Positions 1 through 5,146 of a stretch of DNA of 6,663 nt are shown one piece after another (positions within the stretch are counted from its first letter, which is position 1; each line of letters starts with the position of its first letter). The position numbers and the translations under genes are program-made. The stretch is taken from the NCBI GenBank assembly GCA_903904275.1, contig CAIVBX010000344.1:1-6663 (forward strand), read 5' to 3'. Below the pieces are notes generated by a model that was given only the letters and a program-made list of their open reading frames with translations, was not told the DNA's origin and made no database searches. The stretch comes from an uncultured Pseudomonadota bacterium. GTDB lineage: Bacteria > Pseudomonadota > Gammaproteobacteria > Methylococcales > Methylomonadaceae.

Positions 1-2363
1 TCTGATGATGCCGCATTTTGTTGGGTCACTTGATTAAGCTGATTCACGGCTGTGTTAATTTGACTTACGCCCGTGGATTGTTCTTCAGAAGCCGCCGTAA
101 TTTCTTGGACTAAATCGGAGGTTTTCTTAATCGAAGGCACGATGGTATCAAGTAATTTTCCTGCACTTTCTGCCATGCTGACACTACTTTCTGCTAGACC
201 GCCAATTTCCTTTGCCGCCACTTGACTGCGTTCAGCGAGTTTGCGAACTTCTGCTGCGACGACCGCAAAACCTTTGCCATGTTCACCCGCGCGAGCTGCT
301 TCAATGGCAGCATTTAATGCAAGTAAGTTGGTTTGATAAGCAATATCGTCAATGATACCAATTTTACTCGCGATACTTTTCATTGCGCTGACAGTTTCTT
401 TTACCGCTTTGCCACCTTGAACCGCTTCACTACTGCTTTGAGTCGCCATACCTTCGGTGACTTTCGCATTTTCCGTGTTTTGATTGATTGACGCGGACAT
501 TTGTTCAATTGCTGCGCTGGTTTCTTCAACACTTGCCGCTTGTTCGCTGGTGGCTTGACTCATGTTTTGTGCTGTCGCAGAAACTTCTTCGGAAGCGGAG
601 GCGATATTAACCGCTGCACTATTTACTTCGCCGATAATGCTCGCAAGTTTTTCAATCGTGTTATTGACGGTATCTTTGAAATCTTTGAGTTGTCCTTTGT
701 AATCGCCTTTAACCGTTTTGGTCATATTGCCTTTTTCCATTTCGGTGAGAACCGCTGCAACTTCATTCACAGGCGCAATCACACTATCTAGCGTTTCATT
801 AACACCTTCGACAATTTTACGGAAATCACCTTGATGTTTCGAGGCATCAGCGCGAGTTGCTAATCGACCTTCGACAGCGGCAACGGATAGCATATTTGCA
901 TCGTTGACTAAATTACGGATGGATTCAATGACTTGATTCACCGCGTTGGCAATAATGGCGAACGTTTCACGAGATTTTTGCGTGTCCGAATCCGATTCTG
1001 CGACATCGACATTGATTTCAAGCACGCCTTGAGAAATTTTAGCCAGCGCAGTTTGTATTTTCGCAACTTCTTTTTCTTGATAGTTAGCGACTTTATTGGC
1101 AATCCGCTGGTTTTTCTTGATTTCGCTTTGGTCAATCACCACCTCGAAAGCTCCAATAATTTCACCTTGGCGATTTTTAATCGGCGTTCCAAAATAATTG
1201 ATGTCTAATTCAAGTTTTCCAACGCGAGCAACCGATTGAGATTCGCAGACGCTTCCTGTTTTAATGGCGCGGTCACAAGCACATTTGTTTGTATTGCAAT
1301 CATCGGTGTTGAAATAGCTAAAACATTTCTGCCCATTAAGTTTTTCTTGCGCGGTATTGCCCAACTTAGCCCCAAGTGTGTTCATGTAAAGAATGTTGAA
1401 TTCTTTATCGATAACCATAACAGGCATAGGCATTCCGTCTAAATAAGACACGAAAGCGTCTAATGTTAAGTTCACACCATCTACGACAGATTTGAAATCA
1501 CCTTGATGTTTGGTTGCATCAGCGCGGGTTCGCAAATGCCCTGCGATAGCTGAATTTGACAGCGTGTCAGCATCTCTCACTAACGCTTGAACTGCCAACA
1601 CCATATTTTTCATCGCCGCAAACATACTACTGGTGTCGCCGTCTTTGACCTCAATGCTACTTGAGAGGTCGCCTTTTGCAATTTTGTTTGCAACCTCAGC
1701 CGCTACTTCTGGTTCACCACCCAAAGATTTAAGTAAATTGCGTGTAATAAACCAGCCTAATAATGCCGTCACCAAAATAACTAAGGTCGCAATGACAATA
1801 GATATTTGGTTTGCATTCTCTTTAGTGACCACAGCTTCATCTGATGCCTTGTTAGCTAATGCGATGTTGTAATCTAGGTGATCACTTAGCACAGACGTAA
1901 TTTTTTGAGCTGCCGCCGTGTATTGCGTCAACATATCACGCGCCTGATCTTTTTTGTTGTCGCGAGAAAGCGTTAATACTTGCTCTACACCAGTAAGATA
2001 ATCATGGTAAGCAGTCACATCATCAGCATACATTTGTTTATCTTTGTCATCTGCAAGGGTGCTTTCATAGTCTTTTAGTGCTTTTGAAATGTCGTTTTGT
2101 GCATCTCTAATTGTCCCTTCTACTTCTTGCATTTTTGCCGAATCGGTTGTTAATACATGACGATATAAACGAACACGCAAACTCCCTAATTTTGTTCCCG
2201 CTTTATTAAGTGCGATGAAGGCGGGAATGGTATTGATATTCGTGAAATTGGTTTTTTCGTACACCGTATTCATTTTGTTTTGACCAAGCCATGTGAGGCT
2301 AATCAATCCAAAAATAGCGGCACAGATAAGCAAAACCATTTTGTTTGCTACGGTTAATTTCAT
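1..2363 (-). CDS. Transmembrane methyl-accepting chemotaxis protein with four-helix-bundle sensor and Cys-rich PAS domain (3' end cut by window)
   Basis: An inner-membrane chemoreceptor that should pass a periplasmic or cytoplasmic signal to CheA through CheW. It starts at ATG 2363, behind AAGGAGA with 7 nt spacing; 787 codons are visible with no stop. By comparison with its paralogs, about 40-80 residues (end of the hairpin, any tether) are missing. Visible order: TM1 about residues 7-26; periplasmic helical region about 28-185, resembling 4HB_MCP ligand-binding domains; TM2 187-206; HAMP about 207-255 (LGGEPE, KIAKGDL); a HAMP-like module with TRADATKHQGDF (279-290); PAS about 304-415 with five Cys at 347, 356, 361, 363 and 373; three more HAMP-like modules (about 420-577); then the signalling hairpin, with its tip near E688 (AIEAARAGEHGKGF). 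It is the last visible gene of the cluster, 89 nt after the previous receptor, with a sigma54-like promoter in that gap. The ligand cannot be told from sequence. Receptor identity is secure; the sensor family is by pattern only. Confidence 0.95.
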   Translation of the reverse strand, partial: MKLTVANKMVLLICAAIFGLISLTWLGQNKMNTVYEKTNFTNINTIPAFIALNKAGTKLGSLRVRLYRHVLTTDSAKMQEVEGTIRDAQNDISKALKDYESTLADDKDKQMYADDVTAYHDYLTGVEQVLTLSRDNKKDQARDMLTQYTAAAQKITSVLSDHLDYNIALANKASDEAVVTKENANQISIVIATLVILVTALLGWFITRNLLKSLGGEPEVAAEVANKIAKGDLSSSIEVKDGDTSSMFAAMKNMVLAVQALVRDADTLSNSAIAGHLRTRADATKHQGDFKSVVDGVNLTLDAFVSYLDGMPMPVMVIDKEFNILYMNTLGAKLGNTAQEKLNGQKCFSYFNTDDCNTNKCACDRAIKTGSVCESQSVARVGKLELDINYFGTPIKNRQGEIIGAFEVVIDQSEIKKNQRIANKVANYQEKEVAKIQTALAKISQGVLEINVDVAESDSDTQKSRETFAIIANAVNQVIESIRNLVNDANMLSVAAVEGRLATRADASKHQGDFRKIVEGVNETLDSVIAPVNEVAAVLTEMEKGNMTKTVKGDYKGQLKDFKDTVNNTIEKLASIIGEVNSAAVNIASASEEVSATAQNMSQATSEQAASVEETSAAIEQMSASINQNTENAKVTEGMATQSSSEAVQGGKAVKETVSAMKSIASKIGIIDDIAYQTNLLALNAAIEAARAGEHGKGFAVVAAEVRKLAERSQVAAKEIGGLAESSVSMAESAGKLLDTIVPSIKKTSDLVQEITAASEEQSTGVSQINTAVNQLNQVTQQNAASS
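1245..1325 (-). other. Cysteine cluster in the PAS domain of the transmembrane receptor
   Basis: Codons 347-373 of the receptor encode five cysteines spaced C-x8-C-x4-C-x-C-x9-C, including the local motif CNTNKCAC. The only other cysteine I see in the visible protein is C14, in the first membrane segment. The surrounding sequence has PAS features: PVMVIDKEFNILYMN at the start, and a C-terminal strand pair ending GEIIGAFEVVID. Similar Cys-bearing PAS segments occur in other receptors as far as I recall. A metal, iron-sulfur, heme or thiol redox role is inference from cysteine density, not shown by a known cofactor signature. Confidence 0.6.
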
Positions 2364-2370
2364 ATATTGT

Positions 2371-2377
2371 TCTCCTT
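2371..2377 (-). promoter_or_regulatory. Shine-Dalgarno of the transmembrane receptor
   Basis: AAGGAGA on the minus strand lies 7 nt before ATG 2361-2363. This strong site fixes the start of the transmembrane receptor, and the first membrane helix begins a few codons later, as expected. Confidence 0.85.
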
Positions 2378-2408
2378 AACGGGTTTAAAAAAATTTACTT
2401 GGTTTTTG

Positions 2409-2443
2409 ATGAATTGCCTTAAATTTAATTAAAGGCAATTCAT
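2409..2443. repeat. 12-bp perfect inverted repeat between the two receptor genes
   Basis: The arms are 2409-2420 (ATGAATTGCCTT) and 2432-2443 (AAGGCAATTCAT), perfect complements separated by an 11-nt AT-rich spacer. In RNA reading through from the upstream receptor this forms a hairpin beginning about 9 nt after its stop codon. On the minus strand the stem is followed by ATCAAAAACC, not a U-run; the nearest T7 run (2387-2393) is about 16 nt further on. It is therefore not a canonical intrinsic terminator. It could be an RNA-stability or processing hairpin, a weak terminator, or a DNA dyad for a regulator, since one arm carries the -12 element of the sigma54-like promoter. Confidence 0.8.
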
Positions 2444-2449
2444 GTGCCA
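2435..2449 (-). promoter_or_regulatory. Sigma54 (RpoN) -24/-12 promoter candidate for the transmembrane receptor
   Basis: The minus strand reads TGGCAC-ATGAA-TTGC (then C), matching the RpoN consensus TGGCAC-N5-TTGC at all ten fixed positions. The invariant GG (2448-2447) and GC (2436-2435) are exactly 10 bp apart. The predicted transcript start is near 2423, leaving a leader of about 60 nt before ATG 2363. The site begins about 3 nt after the upstream receptor's stop codon. Sigma54 promoters need an AAA+ enhancer-binding activator; no activator gene is in the window, and any upstream activating site would fall inside the preceding receptor gene. I see no good sigma70 or sigma28 promoter in the same gap. 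Confidence 0.7.
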
Positions 2450-2452
2450 TAA

Positions 2453-4555
2453 CTAAAACCGTACAAATTCAGATTCATCGTGTACATGTTTTACGGTTGC
2501 AGTTGCTCTCTTAACAGGAGGCGCTTTAGAACGTTTTGCAGAAGCGCCCGAATCATTGACCGTAAAGAAATTGATAAGGTCTTGCAGTTGAGCTGCTTGT
2601 CCACTCATTTCTTCTGAGGTTGCTGCCAACTGTTCTGATGCAGCTGCATTTTGTTGGGTGATTTGATTGAGCTGATTCATCGCGACATTGATTTGACTCA
2701 CACCTGATGATTGTTCTTCAGAGGCGGCGGTGATTTCTTGCACTAAGTTGGATGTTTTTTTAATCGAAGGAACGATAGTATCAAGTAATTTCCCTGCGGT
2801 TTCAGCCATTCCTACACTGTTTTCAGCGAGCGCACCAATTTCCTTTGCCGCGATTTGACTGCGTTCCGCGAGCTTGCGAACTTCGGCGGCAACCACCGCG
2901 AAACCTTTGCCATGTTCGCCAGCGCGGGCGGCTTCAATAGCGGCGTTTAGCGCAAGTAAATTCGTTTGATAGGCGATGTCATCGATGATGCCAATTTTGC
3001 TTGCGATACTTTTCATTGCGCTGACGGTTTCTTTTACGGCTTCGCCACCTTGTACCGCTTCACTACTGGCTTGCGATGCCATGCCGTCGGTGACTTTCGC
3101 ATTTTCCGTATTTTGGTTAATCGATGCCGACATTTGTTCAACAGAAGAGCTAGTTTCTTCAACGCTTGCGGCTTGTTCGCTAGTGGCTTGACTCATATTT
3201 TGAGCTGTTGCGGAAACTTCTTCGGAAGCAGAGGCAATGTTAGAAGCCGCTGTATTGACTTCACCGATAACACTGGAAAGTTTAGAAATGGTGTTATTCA
3301 CGGTGTCTTTAAAATCTTTGAGCTGACCTTTGTAATCACCTTTAACCGATTTAGTTAAATCACCTTTTTCCATTTCCATTAGAACGGATACGACTTCATT
3401 CACAGGAATAATGACGTTGTCGAGTGTGTTATTTACGCCTTCGACAATTTTACGGAAGTCACCTTGGTGTTTGCTCGCATCGGCACGAGTAGATAATCTG
3501 CCTTCTACTGCTGCAATTGCTAACATATTTGCATCAACAACCAACGTATCAACTGCATCAATGCAAGTATTTAGATTGTTTTTTAATATGTTGAAATCAC
3601 CGTTGTAAGAATCCGTAATTTTGTCTGGAATTTCTCCTCTGGAAATACGGTCAACATAATTTGCTGCCACATTTAACGGGTTAATAACGGCATCGAGGCA
3701 ATTGTTCACACCTTCTACAACTTTGCGATAATCCCCTTGATGTTTGCTGGCATCCGCACGGGTTACTAACCGTCCATCAATCGCGGCTTTTTCTAAATTG
3801 GCGGCTTCGGCAACCATGCGGTTAATTGCTTCGATACAAGTATTGAGGTTATTTTTGATGGTATTGAAATCGCCGTTGTAAGTATCTGTAATCACGGGTG
3901 GTATATCGCCTTTGGAAATACGGTCAACATAATTCGCGGCTACATTTAACGGGTTAATGACGGCATCAAGACAATTATTCACGCCTTCCACGACTTTACG
4001 ATAATCGCCTTGATGTTTGCTGGCATCCGCACGAGTCGCTAAACGTCCGTCAATCGCGGCTTTTTCTAAATTGGCAGCTTCAGCGACCATGCGGTTAATC
4101 GCTTCGATGCAGGTGTTGAGATTGTTTTTGATGGTGTTGAAATCGCCATTGTAAGTATCCGTAATCACGGGTGGCATATCGCCTTTAGAAATGCGATCAA
4201 CATAATTTGCCGCTACTTTTAACGGTGCAACCACTGCTTCAATGATGGCGTTAATTTCTTTTCCTGTTATTTTTAAACCGCCTTCAGGTAAGGATTCAAG
4301 CGAAATACGCTCATCGAGTTTTCCATTCACCACGTTGTTTAAAATGGAACTCATCTCTTTTCTGAAAACCGTTTCGTCAGCTTGCTGCTTTTGATTTTTA
4401 TCTTGCAGCTTTTTCAATGCACGCAGAATCGGTGTTAATGTTTCTGCACCTGTAGTATTGATTTGGTTATCAATTTCGCCTTCTGAAATGTTTTCGATGA
4501 TTCTTACGAGATCATCGATTTGTGCTTGTTTTACGCTTTTGCCAAAAAATGACAT
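2453..4555 (-). CDS. Soluble poly-HAMP methyl-accepting chemotaxis protein, 700 aa
   Basis: A cytosolic chemoreceptor. It has no hydrophobic segment long enough to cross the membrane and no signal peptide. It starts at ATG 4555 with AGGGGA 5 nt upstream and ends with TAG at 2453-2455. Residues 1-110 look like two diverged HAMP-like modules (SEGEID; VNGKLDERI). Residues 111-383 are three 91-residue di-HAMP units (111-201, 202-292, 293-383), each with YNGDF and TRADASKHQGD. A final HAMP-like module (about 384-430) leads into the signalling hairpin (about 431-664; tip near E541, IEAARAGEHGKGF), roughly 17 heptads per arm, compatible with the 34H length class. A polar linker follows, then a C-terminal EFVRF. 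Candidate methylation Glu/Gln lie around 456-482 and 613-649. No PAS, GAF or globin domain is visible, so the signal source is unclear: HAMP strings could relay input from a partner or sense an internal state. The gene lies 75 nt after cheW. Receptor function is certain by homology; the input is unknown. Confidence 0.96.
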   Translation of the reverse strand: MSFFGKSVKQAQIDDLVRIIENISEGEIDNQINTTGAETLTPILRALKKLQDKNQKQQADETVFRKEMSSILNNVVNGKLDERISLESLPEGGLKITGKEINAIIEAVVAPLKVAANYVDRISKGDMPPVITDTYNGDFNTIKNNLNTCIEAINRMVAEAANLEKAAIDGRLATRADASKHQGDYRKVVEGVNNCLDAVINPLNVAANYVDRISKGDIPPVITDTYNGDFNTIKNNLNTCIEAINRMVAEAANLEKAAIDGRLVTRADASKHQGDYRKVVEGVNNCLDAVINPLNVAANYVDRISRGEIPDKITDSYNGDFNILKNNLNTCIDAVDTLVVDANMLAIAAVEGRLSTRADASKHQGDFRKIVEGVNNTLDNVIIPVNEVVSVLMEMEKGDLTKSVKGDYKGQLKDFKDTVNNTISKLSSVIGEVNTAASNIASASEEVSATAQNMSQATSEQAASVEETSSSVEQMSASINQNTENAKVTDGMASQASSEAVQGGEAVKETVSAMKSIASKIGIIDDIAYQTNLLALNAAIEAARAGEHGKGFAVVAAEVRKLAERSQIAAKEIGALAENSVGMAETAGKLLDTIVPSIKKTSNLVQEITAASEEQSSGVSQINVAMNQLNQITQQNAAASEQLAATSEEMSGQAAQLQDLINFFTVNDSGASAKRSKAPPVKRATATVKHVHDESEFVRF
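2456..2470 (-). other. C-terminal pentapeptide tether EFVRF of the soluble receptor
   Basis: The last five codons (696-700) encode E-F-V-R-F, matching the CheR/CheB tether pattern x-[HFYW]-x-x-[HFYW] known from receptors ending NWETF. About 30 polar residues between the end of the hairpin (about 664) and the motif make a flexible arm. The role is inferred from the motif and its exact terminal position; the same ending, with R to H, is found on the neighbouring receptor. Confidence 0.6.
3407..4225 (-). repeat. Three tandem 273-bp di-HAMP coding repeats
   Basis: The units are 3953-4225 (residues 111-201), 3680-3952 (202-292) and 3407-3679 (293-383), with no gap. Units 1 and 2 encode proteins differing at only three of 91 positions (K/N, M/I, A/V), yet their DNA differs at roughly 30-35 positions by eye, mostly synonymous. 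Unit 3 has diverged in its middle (for example IPDKITDS and the VDANMLAIAAVEGRL segment). Each unit is two HAMP-like halves of about 46 and 45 residues. This is internal tandem duplication inside the gene, not a mobile element. Confidence 0.9.
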
Positions 4556-4587
4556 TTTATTCCCCTGTTAATTTATCTAAAAAATTT

Positions 4588-4616
4588 AAGATAGAAAGAA
4601 TGCCAAATTTTGACAA
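4588..4616 (-). promoter_or_regulatory. Possible sigma70-type promoter before the soluble receptor
   Basis: The minus strand has TTGTCA (4611-4616), a 17-bp spacer and TATCTT (4588-4593): 5/6 and 4/6 matches to TTGACA and TATAAT at ideal spacing. A transcript would start near 4581, about 25 nt before ATG 4555, leaving just enough leader for the AGGGGA ribosome site. Such matches arise by chance in AT-rich gaps, and read-through from cheW is equally possible. Confidence 0.35.
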
Positions 4617-4629
4617 ACTCACTTTGGCA
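4601..4629 (-). terminator. Small hairpin right after cheW, possible weak terminator or 3' stabilising stem
   Basis: TGCCAAA (4601-4607) and TTTGGCA (4623-4629) form a 7-bp stem with a 15-nt loop, starting 1 nt after the cheW TGA stop. On the minus strand the stem is followed by TTCTTTCTATC, which is pyrimidine-rich but not a clean U-run. It overlaps the candidate -35 element, so termination of upstream reads and initiation of the next gene may both sit here. A chance stem is possible. Confidence 0.35.
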
Positions 4630-4630
4630 C

Positions 4631-5134
4631 TCAATCAGAACAAACCGTAGCTAATGCCGTCATATCATCCATGGATAACACATTTTGAATGCTTAAAATA
4701 ATGACAAATTTGCCATCAATTTTTCCCATTCCAGCAATAAATTCGGTATGAATGTTTGCGCCAAACGTTGGCGCAGGTTCAATTTCGTTAGCTGGAATTT
4801 CTAACACCGCATTGACTGCATCGACCATGACACCGACGTTTTGTGTCCCTGAATCAACAGCTACTTCGACGATAATGATGCAATTGCGACGACCTACGAT
4901 GGTGGCGTGTTTCCCAAATCGCGCACTCAAATCGATAACGGGAACAACCGACCCGCGCAAGTTAATTACGCCGCGAATAAAATCAGGCATACGCGGTACT
5001 TCGGTCAATTCACCGTATTGAATAATCTCTTTAATCTGACTGATGCTTGCTGCATAAGATTCGCCTCCCAACGAAAATGTCAGATATTGTTGTTCATCTA
5101 AATCTTGAGTTGAGTCTTGTGTTGTTGCATTCAT
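4631..5134 (-). CDS. cheW: CheW coupling protein
   Basis: A cytoplasmic adaptor that bridges receptor hairpin tips to the kinase CheA in the array. Counting from the upstream ATG at 5140, the CheW fold covers about residues 18-155: QYLTFSLGGESYA at the first strand, EVPRMPDFIRGVINLRGSVVP with the conserved N60-L-R62-G and P67-x-x-D70 positions, then VGVMVDAVNAVLEI and FIAGMGKIDGKFVIIL near the end. Length is 167-169 aa, normal for CheW, with no fused receiver or kinase domain. Two ATGs compete: 5140 has TAGGAG directly abutting it (no spacing), whereas 5134 has the same site 6 nt away, so I choose 5134; the two extra residues would be M-G. The upstream receptor's stop lies inside that ribosome site, implying translational coupling. 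The window holds only receptors and CheW, with no CheA, CheY, CheR or CheB, so these partners must lie outside it. Confidence 0.96.
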   Translation of the reverse strand: MNATTQDSTQDLDEQQYLTFSLGGESYAASISQIKEIIQYGELTEVPRMPDFIRGVINLRGSVVPVIDLSARFGKHATIVGRRNCIIIVEVAVDSGTQNVGVMVDAVNAVLEIPANEIEPAPTFGANIHTEFIAGMGKIDGKFVIILSIQNVLSMDDMTALATVCSD

Positions 5135-5140
5135 TCCCAT

Positions 5141-5146
5141 CTCCTA
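5141..5146 (-). promoter_or_regulatory. cheW Shine-Dalgarno overlapping the upstream receptor's stop codon
   Basis: TAGGAG on the minus strand has its first three bases (5146-5144) serving as the TAG stop of the upstream receptor. Ribosomes finishing the receptor therefore end on the site that starts cheW. Spacing of 6 nt favours ATG 5132-5134 over the abutting ATG 5138-5140. Confidence 0.75.

Noticed and set aside
501..791. Plus-strand ORF of 96 codons, with look-alikes at 2966-3358 and 5843-6070
   Set aside because: These are antisense shadows of the conserved receptor hairpin. They resemble each other only because the three receptors are homologous; none has a ribosome site or a recognisable domain.
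938..1135. Minus-strand ORF of 65 codons, Lys/Arg-rich
   Set aside because: It is an alternate frame inside the transmembrane receptor gene, whose own frame is clearly coding there.
1236..1872. Plus-strand ORFs opposite the PAS, HAMP and TM2 region
   Set aside because: They lie antisense to a well-supported receptor, and their hydrophobic stretches mirror the opposite-strand codons.
2387..2409. Intrinsic terminator formed by the 2409-2443 hairpin and the T7 run at 2387-2393
   Set aside because: On the minus strand the T-run begins about 16 nt after the stem and is preceded by ATCAAAAACC, so the geometry is wrong for a rho-independent terminator.
2364..2452. Flagellar sigma28 promoter in the gap
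   Set aside because: No TAAA-N15-GCCGATAA-like pair is visible; the only strong promoter match is of sigma54 type.
3407..4225. CRISPR-like or mobile repeat
   Set aside because: The 273-bp tandem repeats keep the reading frame and encode HAMP modules, with no spacers, terminal inverted repeats or target duplications.
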